Shown here: piece after piece, positions 20,792 through 30,402 of the stretch
Layout: the number at the start of each line of letters is the position of its first letter
How positions within the stretch are numbered: position 1 is the stretch's first letter
Assembly: GCA_048500255.1 (NCBI GenBank)
Contig: JASNYH010000001.1
Span: forward strand, 682,001-746,000
Length of the DNA: 64,000 nucleotides
Direction of reading: 5' to 3'
Source of the DNA: JAMHWF01 sp048500255
Lineage (GTDB): Bacteria; Pseudomonadota; Gammaproteobacteria; Burkholderiales; Burkholderiaceae_C
The notes under the pieces: model-generated
Told to the model about the DNA's origin: nothing
Seen by the model: only the letters and a program-made list of their open reading frames with translations
The model's database searches: none
Made by a program: the position numbers and the translations under genes

Positions 20792-23203
20792 TCACTGCGC
20801 CGGCGCGCGCCAGTAGCGCGGCACGCGTGCGCGCTCGCAGTGGCCGACGCCGTCGGCCCACACGTAGGCGCCGCAGGCGGCGCTGTCGCGCACGTCGATG
20901 CCGCGCTCGCGATAACGCGCCACGACGTCCGGCGCCGGATGACCGAAGCGGTTGCGGTAGCCCGCCTGCACGACGGCGACGCGCGGCTGCACGGCGTCGA
21001 GGAAGGCCGGCGTCGACGACGTGCGGCTGCCGTGGTGCGGCACGAGCAGCCAGTCGGCGCGCAGCGCGGCGCCGTGCTCGGCGACGAGCCGCGCCTCCTG
21101 CTCGCGCTCGATGTCGCCGGCGAGCAGCGCGCGGTGCCGGCCGTCGTCGACGCGCAGCACGCACGACAGCGCGTTCGGCCTCGCGCCGCCCTCGCCCGGC
21201 GGTGGATGCAGCAGCTCGAAGCGCACACCGTCCCACTCCCAGCGCTGGCCGTCGGCGCAGCGCTCGCCGCTGCCCGGAGCGGGCGCAGGCACCGGCGCAT
21301 CGTCGAACGACGACGCGACGGCGCGCACCGGCAGCGCGCGCAGCAGTGCCGCCGCGCCGCCCGTGTGGTCGGCGTCGCGATGGCTGAGCACGAGGCGATC
21401 GATCGCGCGCTCACCGAGCGCGCGCAGCAGCGGCAGCACGATGCGCTCGCCGGCGTCGCCGCTGCCCGGCGCATAGCGCGGGCCGGCGTCGTAGACCAGC
21501 GTATGGCGGTGCGTGCGCACGACCACGGCCGTGCCCTGCCCCACGTCGACGGCGATCAGCTCGTAGCGCCCGGGCTCGGGCCGCGACGCCGCCGGCCACG
21601 CCAGTGGCAGCAAGAGCGGCAGCGCCAGCAGGCGCAGCCAGCGCGGCAGCGGCGCGACGGCGAGCGCGCCGCCGACGAGGCCGGCCGCCTGCGCCCAGGG
21701 CGGCGCCGCCGCCGCGAACCACACGGCTCCGGGCAGCGCGGCGAGCCAGCCCAGCGCGTCGGACAGCCCGGCCGACAGCCACGCGCCCACGCTCCACAGC
21801 GGCGGCGCGAGCGTGCCCAGCAGCGCCAGCGGCGTGACGAGCAGCGTGACGACGGGGATCGCCGCCAGGTTGGCGACGAAGCCGACCAGCGACACCTGCC
21901 GGAAGAAGACGAGCGTCAGCGGCGCCAGGCCGAGGGTGGCGACGAGCTGCGTGCGCAGGCCTCGGCGCACGCCGCCGAGCGCGGCCGCGAGGCGGTCCTG
22001 CCGCGGCGTCGCCTGAGGCGACGCGCCGGCGTCCGACGCCATCAGCAGCGCGACGGCGACGAACGACAGCCAGAACCCGGGCTGCAGCAGCGCCCACGGA
22101 TCGAGCGCCGAGACGACGACGGCCGCCGCCAGCAGCAGCAGCGGCCACGGCCAGCGCGCGCCGGCGAGCGGCAGCAGGCTCGCCGTCGCCAGCATCCACA
22201 CCGTGCGCTGCGCCGGCACGCCCCAGCCGGCGACGACGGCATAGGCGACGGCTGCCGCCAGGCCGCCGACGCGCGCCGCCAGCGGCGCCGGCACGGCCAG
22301 CGGCAGCCGCGCGCTGCGCCGCCACGCCGCGCCGATCGCCAGGCCGGCGAGCCAGGCGAACATCGTGACGTGCAGGCCGCTGATGCTCATCAGGTGTGCG
22401 ACGCCGGTGTCGCGGAACAGGTCCCAGTCGTCGCGCTCGATGGCGCCCTGGTCGCCGACGGCCAGCGCGGCGAGCACGCCGGCGGCGCGCCGGTCGGCGA
22501 CGCGCGCCTCGATGGCGTCGCGCACGCGCTGGCGCAGCTGCTCGACCGGATGGCCGACCGCGCGCGCGAGGCGCTGCGGCGGCGCCGCGTCGCGCACGGT
22601 GCGCACGTGGCCGGTCGCGCGCACGCCGCGCTCGAACAGCCACAACTCGTGGTCGTGGCCGTGCGGATTGACGTGACCGTGCGGCCGGCGCAGGCGCAGC
22701 GTGAAGCGCCATCGGTCGCCGGCGCGCAGCTCGTCGGCCGGCGCGAAGGCGGCGCCGTCGTCGTGCCACGGCCGATACCAGCCGAGCGCGAGGCGCGGCG
22801 GCACGCCGGCGGCGGCGTGCGCGGTCTCGACGTCGAAGAGAAAGCGCACGCCCGACGGCCCGACCTGCGGCAGGCTGGCGACGACGCCGGTGACGACGAC
22901 GTCGCGACCCTCGAGCGCGGCGGGCAGCGTCGGCGCGAGACGCTCGATGGCGCGCGCGCCGGTCAGCGCATGGGCGATCAGCAGTAGCCCGGGCAATGCC
23001 AGCGCCGCGCGCCACGCGCGCCGGCGCGGCGCGGTCGCCGCCGCGACGAGCAGCAGGCACGCGCCGACGACCGCGACGCCGGCATAGGCCTCGAGCGGCC
23101 ACAGCACCGGCTGGCCGAGTTGCAGCGCGATACCGCCGAGCCACGCTGCCGCCGCGCCAGCCAGGCGCAAGCCGACATCGCCGCGCGGGTCGGTCGCCTG
23201 CAT
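20792..23203 (-). CDS. comEC: ComEC/Rec2 DNA-internalization channel protein
   Basis: An 803-residue inner-membrane protein that passes single-stranded DNA into the cytoplasm during natural transformation. It has an N-terminal DUF4131-like region with membrane helices, and an OB-like segment (EGRDVVVTGVVASLPQVG). The multi-helix competence domain follows (FRDTGVAHLMSISGLHVTMF), then a C-terminal metallo-beta-lactamase-like domain with SHRDADHTGG and VPHHGSRTSS. All expected parts are present, so it looks intact. The ATG at 23203 (MQATDPRG) is chosen over an upstream frame extension. It diverges from the RidA-like gene. The helix-hairpin-helix gene at 59.3 kb may be its ComEA partner. Confidence 0.93.
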   Translation of the reverse strand: MQATDPRGDVGLRLAGAAAAWLGGIALQLGQPVLWPLEAYAGVAVVGACLLLVAAATAPRRRAWRAALALPGLLLIAHALTGARAIERLAPTLPAALEGRDVVVTGVVASLPQVGPSGVRFLFDVETAHAAAGVPPRLALGWYRPWHDDGAAFAPADELRAGDRWRFTLRLRRPHGHVNPHGHDHELWLFERGVRATGHVRTVRDAAPPQRLARAVGHPVEQLRQRVRDAIEARVADRRAAGVLAALAVGDQGAIERDDWDLFRDTGVAHLMSISGLHVTMFAWLAGLAIGAAWRRSARLPLAVPAPLAARVGGLAAAVAYAVVAGWGVPAQRTVWMLATASLLPLAGARWPWPLLLLAAAVVVSALDPWALLQPGFWLSFVAVALLMASDAGASPQATPRQDRLAAALGGVRRGLRTQLVATLGLAPLTLVFFRQVSLVGFVANLAAIPVVTLLVTPLALLGTLAPPLWSVGAWLSAGLSDALGWLAALPGAVWFAAAAPPWAQAAGLVGGALAVAPLPRWLRLLALPLLLPLAWPAASRPEPGRYELIAVDVGQGTAVVVRTHRHTLVYDAGPRYAPGSGDAGERIVLPLLRALGERAIDRLVLSHRDADHTGGAAALLRALPVRAVASSFDDAPVPAPAPGSGERCADGQRWEWDGVRFELLHPPPGEGGARPNALSCVLRVDDGRHRALLAGDIEREQEARLVAEHGAALRADWLLVPHHGSRTSSTPAFLDAVQPRVAVVQAGYRNRFGHPAPDVVARYRERGIDVRDSAACGAYVWADGVGHCERARVPRYWRAPAQ

Positions 23204-23215
23204 GGGGGCGCAGTG

Positions 23216-23221
23216 TAGGAT
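23216..23221 (+). promoter_or_regulatory. -10-like element upstream of the RidA-like gene
   Basis: TAGGAT, 80 bases before the RidA-like start, in the divergent spacer with comEC. No clear -35. Confidence 0.25.
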
Positions 23222-23301
23222 GGCCGCCTTTCGCGCGCCCGGTCGCGCGCCCCGCCTATCGATCGCGCGTCGACGACGCGCGTGCCATGGAGGTCCGAGC
23301 G

Positions 23302-23772
23302 ATGACCACACCCGACGTCCACCAGCGCCTGCGCGAACTCGGCATCGATCTGCCGCCCGTCGCCACGCCCGCCGCCGCCTACGTGCCGTGGGTGCGCAGC
23401 GGCGACCTCGTGTTCCTGTCGGGCCATATCGCGAGGCGCGACGGCAAGCCCTGGGTCGGCCAGCTCGGCCGCGACCTCGACACCGAGACGGGCAAGGCGG
23501 CGGCGCGCGCCGTCGCGATCGACCTGCTGGGCACGCTGAATGCCGCCGCCGGCGGCGACCTGAACCGCGTCGCGCGCGTCCTCAAGGTGATGAGCCTGGT
23601 CAACAGCACGCCCACGTACACCGAGCAGCACCTCGTCACCAACGGCTGCTCCGAACTGCTCGGTGCCGTGTTCGGCGAGCGCGGCGCGCACGCGCGCAGC
23701 GCCTTCGGCGTGGCGCAGATCCCGCTGGGCGCCTGCGTCGAGATCGAGCTCGTCGCGCAGTTGCAGCCGTGA
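23302..23772 (+). CDS. RidA/YjgF-like family protein
   Basis: A 156-residue protein of the YjgF/YER057c/UK114 superfamily, whose best-known members hydrolyse reactive enamines/imines made by PLP enzymes. The conserved pattern LVFLSGHIA, the long central helix and the C-terminal ARSAFGVAQIPLGACVEIE (with the Arg used for substrate carboxylate binding in RidA) are present. It is longer than classical RidA (about 130 residues), so it belongs to a sister subgroup with less certain activity. The GGAGG site before the ATG at 23302 decides the start. The stop overlaps the GTG of dsbB. Confidence 0.88.
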   Translation: MTTPDVHQRLRELGIDLPPVATPAAAYVPWVRSGDLVFLSGHIARRDGKPWVGQLGRDLDTETGKAAARAVAIDLLGTLNAAAGGDLNRVARVLKVMSLVNSTPTYTEQHLVTNGCSELLGAVFGERGAHARSAFGVAQIPLGACVEIELVAQLQP

Positions 23773-24254
23773 ACGCGAGCGACGCCGCCGCGCTGCGCCG
23801 GCGCTGGCTGCTCGGCATCGCCGCCGCGTGCATCCTCGGCGTCGCGGCCGCGATCGTCGCGCAGTACCGCTTCGACATGCGGCCATGCCCGTGGTGCATC
23901 CTGCAGCGCTTCATCTACGTCGTGATCGCCGCCGTGGCCTTCGTCGGCGCGCTGACGCGCCCGCTGCAGCGGCCGGCAGGCGCTCTCGTCGCGCTGCTGG
24001 CGGCGGCGGGCATCGGCTCGGCGATCTACCAGAACGTCGTCGCCTCGCGGCAGTTCTCGTGCGACCTGACGGCGGCCGACCGCGTCATCACGGCGCTGCG
24101 TCTGGAGTCGATCGCGCCGGCGCTGTTCCAGGTGACGGCGTCGTGCGCCGACGCCGCGGTGTCGATGTTCCACGTGCCGTTCGAGTTCTGGAGCCTGGCG
24201 CTGTATCTGCTGGTCGGCGCCGCGGCGCTGCGCATCGCGCTGCGGCGCGCTTGA
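23769..24254 (+). CDS. dsbB: Disulfide bond formation protein B
   Basis: Inner-membrane oxidase that re-oxidises DsbA and passes electrons to quinone. It is 161 residues with four membrane helices. The first periplasmic cysteine pair is CPWC (about residue 40). The second pair is given by the Cys in QFSCDLTAAD and in TASCADAAV. GTG start at 23769 overlaps the upstream stop (GTGA), so it is coupled to the RidA-like gene. Length and motifs are normal for the family. Confidence 0.95.
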   Translation: MNASDAAALRRRWLLGIAAACILGVAAAIVAQYRFDMRPCPWCILQRFIYVVIAAVAFVGALTRPLQRPAGALVALLAAAGIGSAIYQNVVASRQFSCDLTAADRVITALRLESIAPALFQVTASCADAAVSMFHVPFEFWSLALYLLVGAAALRIALRRA

Positions 24255-24337
24255 TCCGGCGCGCTGGCCTTCGCGGCGACGACGCGCTAGATTGAACCCA
24301 TGGGCCGCGCCCCGGCGGGCCCGACCTGGAGATGCTC

Positions 24338-24655
24338 ATGTTGCACTGGAACTCCTGGTGGTCGCCGCCGACGGCGCGCACCGACGAGCGCGGCTACGAC
24401 GACCTGATCGCGCTGCAGACCAGCCTGTGGGAACGCTGGCTCGACGCGCACCGCTCGTGGTGGACGATGTACCTCGCACACCTGCCGACGATGCCGTGGC
24501 CGCCGGCGGGCGTCGTCGCGCCGCCCGAGCCGACCGAGCCGCGCATCGTCAAGACGACGGAACTGCACGCCGTGCCGGTGCGCGCGGCGCGCAAGCCGCG
24601 CCCGGCCTCTGCCACGCCGGCCGCCGGCAGGCCGCAGCACGCGCGCAAGCGCTGA
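24338..24655 (+). CDS. Small Trp-rich hypothetical protein
   Basis: A 105-residue protein of unknown role, beginning MLHWNSWW. The N-terminal half is Trp-rich and probably helical (LQTSLWERWLDAHRSWW). The C-terminal half is Pro/Ala/Arg-rich and probably disordered and basic (RKPRPASATPAAGR). A GGAG site sits just before 24332, giving good spacing to the ATG at 24338; an in-frame ATG at 24332 is also possible. A TAGATT element lies about 45 bases upstream. It converges on ntrC with a 12-base gap. No family recognised. Confidence 0.55.
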   Translation: MLHWNSWWSPPTARTDERGYDDLIALQTSLWERWLDAHRSWWTMYLAHLPTMPWPPAGVVAPPEPTEPRIVKTTELHAVPVRAARKPRPASATPAAGRPQHARKR

Positions 24656-24667
24656 CGCGGCGCGCGC

Positions 24668-26167
<1,500 letters not shown>

Positions 26168-26177
26168 GCCGGGCGCA

Positions 26178-27263
26178 TCAGGGCAGCGGGATTTGGATCA
26201 TGAAGGTCGTGCGACCCGGGACGCTCTCGCAGGTGATCGTGCCGTGGTGCTGCTGCACGAAGGTCTGCGCCAGCGTCAGCCCCAGACCCGATCCGCCGTC
26301 GCGCCCCGACACCAGCGGGTAGAACACGCGATCGCGGATCGACTCCGGGATGCCGGGGCCGTTGTCCTCGATATGCAAGTCCAGTGCCAGTCGCCAGCGG
26401 CGCTTGGCCAGCGTGACCTGGCGCGCGACGCGCGTGCGCAGCATGATGCGCGCGTCGCCCGCCTCGATGCGATCGGCCAGCGCCCGCGCGGCGTTGTGCG
26501 CGATGTTGAGCACGGCCTGGATCAGCTGCTCGCGGTCGCCGCGGAACTCGGGGATCGAGGTGTCGTAGTCGCGCTCGACGCGCAGCCCGCGCGGGAACTC
26601 GGCGAGGATCAGCGAGCGCACGCGCTCGCAGACCTCGTGGATGTTGACGTCACCCACGACGTGGGGCTTGCGGTGCGGCGCGAGCAGCCTGTCGACCAGC
26701 GCCTGCAGGCGGTCGGCCTCGTGGATGATGACCTGCGTGTACTCCGTCAGGCCGCGCGACTCGACCTCCATCTGCAGCAGCTGCGCCGCGCCGCGGATGC
26801 CGCCGAGTGGGTTCTTGATTTCGTGCGCCAGGTTGCGGATCAGCTCCTTGTTGGCCTGCGCCTGGCCGAGGGCGCGCTCCTCGCGCTCCTGGCGCGTCTG
26901 CTGCTCCACCTCGAACAGCTCGACGAGCACGTTGCCGCCGGGCTCGATCTGGTTGACGATGACGTGCACCGGCAACGGCTCGGTGCGCGCCGGCGGCAAC
27001 GCGCGCAACAGCGCCTCGAAGCGGCTCGTCGCATAGGCGTTGTCCGAGACGGCGCCGATGGTCTCGCGCAGCAGCGTCGCGTCGACGAACCAGTCGTACA
27101 GCGAGCCGCGCAGCATGCTGCGCCGCGGCAGCCCGAGCACCTGCTCGAACGCCGCGTTGACGAAGCGGCAACCGCCGTCCCGATCGACCACCGCCACCAT
27201 CGAGGCCAGCAGGTCGAACGTGTCCCAGGCTGTCGGAGCCGGCGACGCGACGGCCCCGTTCAC
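26178..27263 (-). CDS. ntrB: Nitrogen regulation sensor kinase NtrB
   Basis: A 361-residue cytoplasmic histidine kinase/phosphatase for NtrC, normally controlled by PII. An N-terminal PAS-like region (about 10-120) is followed by the H-box NLAHEIKNPLGGIRGAAQ with the phosphorylated His. The N-box (QAVLNIAHNAARAL) and G-boxes (DNGPGIP, GSGLGLTLA) come next. The GTG start at 27263 overlaps the stop of the upstream DUF4124-like gene (GTGA), so all three genes through ntrC are one coupled operon. Confidence 0.95.
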   Translation of the reverse strand: MNGAVASPAPTAWDTFDLLASMVAVVDRDGGCRFVNAAFEQVLGLPRRSMLRGSLYDWFVDATLLRETIGAVSDNAYATSRFEALLRALPPARTEPLPVHVIVNQIEPGGNVLVELFEVEQQTRQEREERALGQAQANKELIRNLAHEIKNPLGGIRGAAQLLQMEVESRGLTEYTQVIIHEADRLQALVDRLLAPHRKPHVVGDVNIHEVCERVRSLILAEFPRGLRVERDYDTSIPEFRGDREQLIQAVLNIAHNAARALADRIEAGDARIMLRTRVARQVTLAKRRWRLALDLHIEDNGPGIPESIRDRVFYPLVSGRDGGSGLGLTLAQTFVQQHHGTITCESVPGRTTFMIQIPLP

Positions 27264-27787
27264 TGCGGCAGCTTGTCGAGCTCGCGGCGGATCGAGGCGA
27301 TGTCGGCCTCCTTGCGCGCGATGCCCGCCTTGAGTTCGGCGACGCGGTCGAGATACTTCTGGTAGTTGCGCTCGTCGCCGCGCCGCTCGGGCTCGCCGTT
27401 GTTGTATTCCTTCTTCAGTGCGGCCAGGCGCTCCTCCTCGCGGCGCAGCTCGGCCTGCAGGATGGCGCGCGCCTCGCTGTCGCGCGCGCGCTGGTCGGCC
27501 GGCGAGACGCGGCTGTCGGCCGGCCGCGGCGCGCTCGCCGCGGGCGCCGGCGCGCGCGGCCGCACCGTCTGCATCACGGTCACGGGCGCGCCTTCGATCG
27601 TGCGGCAGCCGCGCTCCTGCGCCTCCTTCGGCGTCAACGCGTCGGTGTAGAGCACCGGATTGCCCGGGCAGCGGTAGACGGTGCCTGATGCGGCCTGGGC
27701 CCAGGCGCTGCCGGCCGCACCGCCGAGCAGGCCCGCCGCCACGACGAGGGCCTGCCAGCCCGGGTTCCGACGGCTTCGGGTCGACAT
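27260..27787 (-). CDS. DUF4124-like secreted protein
   Basis: A 175-residue exported protein. A signal peptide (WQALVVAAGLLGGAAGSAWAQA) leads into a short DUF4124-like module (TVYRCPGNPVLYTDALT) with paired cysteines. A Pro/Ala linker and a C-terminal charged coiled-coil follow (LQAELRREEERLAALKKE). The ATG at 27787 is supported by a GGAGG site. It sits between glnA and ntrB and is translationally coupled to ntrB. A periplasmic protein in the nitrogen-sensing operon is unexpected and its role is unknown. The family is only a structural label. Confidence 0.8.
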   Translation of the reverse strand: MSTRSRRNPGWQALVVAAGLLGGAAGSAWAQAASGTVYRCPGNPVLYTDALTPKEAQERGCRTIEGAPVTVMQTVRPRAPAPAASAPRPADSRVSPADQRARDSEARAILQAELRREEERLAALKKEYNNGEPERRGDERNYQKYLDRVAELKAGIARKEADIASIRRELDKLPQ

Positions 27788-27818
27788 CCGCATCCTCCAC
27801 TCTCGCCTCGATCGGCCC

Positions 27819-27824
27819 ATTGTC
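27819..27824 (-). promoter_or_regulatory. -10-like element for the DUF4124-ntrBC operon
   Basis: On the minus strand GACAAT lies 31 bases before the start at 27787 and downstream of the glnA terminator. It would give the regulator genes their own promoter. No reliable -35. Confidence 0.3.
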
Positions 27825-27884
27825 GCGCAAGCGCTGCGCCGCGCACGCGCCGAGACGGCGGCGCCCATCACGCATCGCAAGCGA

Positions 27885-27910
27885 AAAGGGACGGCAGCCG
27901 CCGTCCCTTT
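27885..27910 (-). terminator. Terminator after glnA
   Basis: An 11-base-pair hairpin (AAAGGGACGGC / GCCGTCCCTTT, 4-base loop) lies 28 bases after the glnA stop and is followed on the minus strand by TTTTCGCTT. It separates glnA from the DUF4124-ntrB-ntrC genes transcribed in the same direction. Confidence 0.8.
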
Positions 27911-27938
27911 CGTGCGTGCACTGCGGCACCCGCGGCGC

Positions 27939-29354
27939 TCAGGCCGCGTAGTACATGTCGAACTCGACCGGGTGTGTCGTCATGCGAAAGCGCGTCACTT
28001 CCTGCATCTTCAGCTCGATGTAGGCGTCGATGTAGGCCTCGGTGAACACGCCGCCCTTGGTCAGGAAGGCGCGGTCCTTGTCGAGGTAGTCGAGCGCCTG
28101 GTCGAGGCTGTGGCAGACGGTCGGGATCTTCGCGTCTTCCTCGGGCGGCAGGTGGTACAGATCCTTGCTCGCCGCCTCGCCCGGGTGGATCTTGTTCTCG
28201 ACGCCGTCGAGGCCCGCCATCAGCATCGCGCTGAAGCCGAGGTAGGGATTGCACAGCGGATCGGGGAAGCGCGCCTCGATGCGACGGCCCTTCGGGTTCG
28301 CAACATACGGAATGCGGATCGACGCCGAGCGGTTGCGCGAGCTGTAGGCCAGCTTGACCGGCGCCTCGAAGCCCGGCACCAGGCGCTTGTAGCTGTTGGT
28401 GCCCGGGTTGGTGATCGCATTGAGCGCGCGCGCGTGCTTGATGATGCCGCCGATGTAGTACAGCGCGAATTCCGACAGGCCGGCGTAGCCGTCGCCGGCG
28501 AACAGGTTCTTGCCGTCCTTCCACACCGACTGGTGCACGTGCATGCCGCTGCCGTTGTCGCCGACGATCGGCTTGGGCATGAACGTCGCCGTCTTGCCGT
28601 AGGCGTGCGCGACGTTGGTGATGACGTATTTCTGCAGCTGCAGCCAGTCGGCGCGCTGCACCAGCGTACTGAACCGGGTGCCGATCTCCATCTGGCCGGC
28701 ATTGGCGACCTCGTGGTGGTGGACCTCGACCGGCACACCGAGCGACTCGAGGATCAGGCACATCTCGGAGCGCAGATCCTGGAACGAGTCGACCGGCGGC
28801 ACCGGGAAGTAGCCGCCCTTGACGCCCGGGCGGTAGCCCGAGTTGCCGTGCTCGTACTCCTTGCCGGAGTTCCAGGCCGCCTCTTCCGACTCGATCTTCG
28901 AGAACGAGCCCGACATGTCGACGTTCCAGCGCACGCTGTCGAAGACGAAGAACTCGGGCTCGGGGCCGAAGAAGGCCTGGTCGCCGATGCCCGACGACTT
29001 GAGGTAGGCCTCGGCGCGCTTGGCCAGCGAGCGCGGATCGCGCTCGTAGGGCTTGCCGTCGCCCGGTTCGATGACGTCGCAGGTCAGCAGCAGCGTCGGC
29101 TCTTCGAAGAACGGGTCGACGTTGGCCGTGTTCGCATCCGGCATCAGCAGCATGTCGGACGCCTCGATGCCCTTCCAGCCGGCGATCGACGAGCCGTCGA
29201 AGGCGTGGCCCGACGTGAACTTGTCTTCGTCGAAATGCGAGATCGGCACAGTGACGTGCTGCTCCTTGCCGCGGGTGTCGGTGAAGCGGAAGTCGACGAA
29301 CTTGACTTCGTTCTCCTTCACCATCTTCATCACGTCGGCGACAGTCTTTGCCAT
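27939..29354 (-). CDS. glnA: Glutamine synthetase type I
   Basis: Condenses ammonia and glutamate with ATP; 471 residues, the usual length of the dodecameric bacterial enzyme. It has the N-terminal DGSSIAGW segment, the ATP-binding region KPIVGDNGSGMHVHQS, the glutamate-binding NPGTNSYKRLVPG and the adenylylation tyrosine in KDLYHLPPEE near the C-terminus. This enzyme type is regulated by adenylylation. The ATG at 29354 has an AGGAG site. The promoter region upstream contains candidate sigma-54 and NtrC sites, fitting control by the ntrBC genes just downstream. Confidence 0.97.
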   Translation of the reverse strand: MAKTVADVMKMVKENEVKFVDFRFTDTRGKEQHVTVPISHFDEDKFTSGHAFDGSSIAGWKGIEASDMLLMPDANTANVDPFFEEPTLLLTCDVIEPGDGKPYERDPRSLAKRAEAYLKSSGIGDQAFFGPEPEFFVFDSVRWNVDMSGSFSKIESEEAAWNSGKEYEHGNSGYRPGVKGGYFPVPPVDSFQDLRSEMCLILESLGVPVEVHHHEVANAGQMEIGTRFSTLVQRADWLQLQKYVITNVAHAYGKTATFMPKPIVGDNGSGMHVHQSVWKDGKNLFAGDGYAGLSEFALYYIGGIIKHARALNAITNPGTNSYKRLVPGFEAPVKLAYSSRNRSASIRIPYVANPKGRRIEARFPDPLCNPYLGFSAMLMAGLDGVENKIHPGEAASKDLYHLPPEEDAKIPTVCHSLDQALDYLDKDRAFLTKGGVFTEAYIDAYIELKMQEVTRFRMTTHPVEFDMYYAA

Positions 29355-29454
29355 CAAGAACTCCTAGCGGGGGGCGTCGGTTGTTGGGGGACGGGTTCGG
29401 GAATCAGACCGCGATTCGCAGCCCGCGGGGGTCTGGAAATGCGCACAGGAATGT

Positions 29455-29470
29455 AGCAGAAACTATGCCC
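29455..29470 (-). promoter_or_regulatory. Candidate sigma-54 promoter of glnA
   Basis: On the minus strand GGGCAT-AGTTT-CTGCT gives the invariant GG and GC separated by ten bases, as in the -24/-12 consensus TGGCAC-N5-TTGCW (nine of eleven consensus positions would need checking; three clear mismatches are seen). The predicted start is near 29444, leaving a leader of about 90 bases. Confidence 0.4.
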
Positions 29471-29566
29471 GGTTCAGGGTCACGATACAGCGCTCGTAGA
29501 CGGCATACGGCGGCACGTTGAGAGCAGTAGCCGGCATCTCGCCGGGACTAGCCGGCACGCCGCCAT

Positions 29567-29583
29567 CGCCCCAAACGGGTGCA
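29567..29583. promoter_or_regulatory. Candidate NtrC enhancer site upstream of glnA
   Basis: CGCCCC-AAACG-GGTGCA matches the NtrC dyad TGCACC-N5-GGTGCA in the whole right half and four of six bases of the left half. Its centre is about 130 bases upstream of the predicted sigma-54 start, a normal enhancer distance. The rest of the 29358-29607 gap holds a 9-base direct repeat TAGCCGGCA (29528 and 29549, 21 bases apart) and nothing else I recognise. Confidence 0.4.
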
Positions 29584-29607
29584 GTCCAAGGCTCCCATTC
29601 GAGTGCG

Positions 29608-30402
29608 TCAACGCACCAATTCAGTGCCCAACTTTGCGCCCAAGCTCCCCAGCCCGGCCAGCAGATCGGCGTAGGCGACCTCGACGGCTGCATGGCCGCC
29701 CTTGACGCCGAGTTCGATGTGGCGACCCCACTTCGGGTCGTCGACGCTTGGCAGGCTGAACACCCTGATGCCGGTGTGGCGTGCCTCGATCTGCTGCATC
29801 AGCGGCGTCAGCGTCGCCTCCATCGTGCCGAACACGAGCACCGACTTTTCGACCCAGTCGCGCTCACGGGGGCGCAGGCCCAGCCGCTCGTCGAGCACCC
29901 ATTCGACCATCGGCCAGGCCATCACGGGAAAGCCGGGCACGAAGTGGACGTTGCGCACCGTGAAGCCCGGGATCTTGTTGTACGGGTTCGGGATGATGTC
30001 GGCGCCCTCGGGGAACACGCCCATGTTGAGCCGGTGCACGTTGTCGGGCCGGTCCGGATCCCAGACCGTGCCCTGCTCGGCGGCGACGTCGCGCATGCGC
30101 TCGACGATCAGGTCGCGCGCGCGCGCATGCAGCGCCAGCGGTACGCCGAGCGCAAGCGCCGCGCACTGGCGCGTGTGGTCGTCCGGCGTTGCCCCGATGC
30201 CGCCGAACGAGAACACCGTGTCGCCGCTGGCGAAGGCGTCGCGGAGGTCGGCCGTGATGCGCTCGGGCTCGTCGCCGACGAAGCGCGCCCACGCGAGGTG
30301 CTCGCCACGCGCGGCGAGCAGCTCGATCAGCTTGGCCAAGTGCTTGTCGGCGCGCTTGCCCGACAGAATCTCGTCGCCGACGACTAGGGCGCCGAAGCTC
30401 AC
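29608..30402 (-). CDS. Molybdopterin-binding (CinA N-terminal/MoaB-like) protein
   Basis: A 264-residue protein made of one MoCF-type domain: FGALVVGDEILSGKRAD at the N-terminus, FSFGGIGATPDDHT and PGFPVMAW are the family motifs. It lacks the CinA C-terminal deamidase domain, so it is the short form usually annotated as a competence/damage-inducible CinA-like or molybdopterin-binding protein. The role of the short form is not settled. Start is GTG at 30402, overlapping the stop of the EI24 gene (GTGA). Confidence 0.85.
   Translation of the reverse strand: MSFGALVVGDEILSGKRADKHLAKLIELLAARGEHLAWARFVGDEPERITADLRDAFASGDTVFSFGGIGATPDDHTRQCAALALGVPLALHARARDLIVERMRDVAAEQGTVWDPDRPDNVHRLNMGVFPEGADIIPNPYNKIPGFTVRNVHFVPGFPVMAWPMVEWVLDERLGLRPRERDWVEKSVLVFGTMEATLTPLMQQIEARHTGIRVFSLPSVDDPKWGRHIELGVKGGHAAVEVAYADLLAGLGSLGAKLGTELVR

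Noticed and set aside
29463..29693. A 76-codon minus-strand frame upstream of glnA
   Set aside because: Overlaps the end of the molybdopterin-binding gene, has no ribosome binding site, and covers the better-supported glnA regulatory region.
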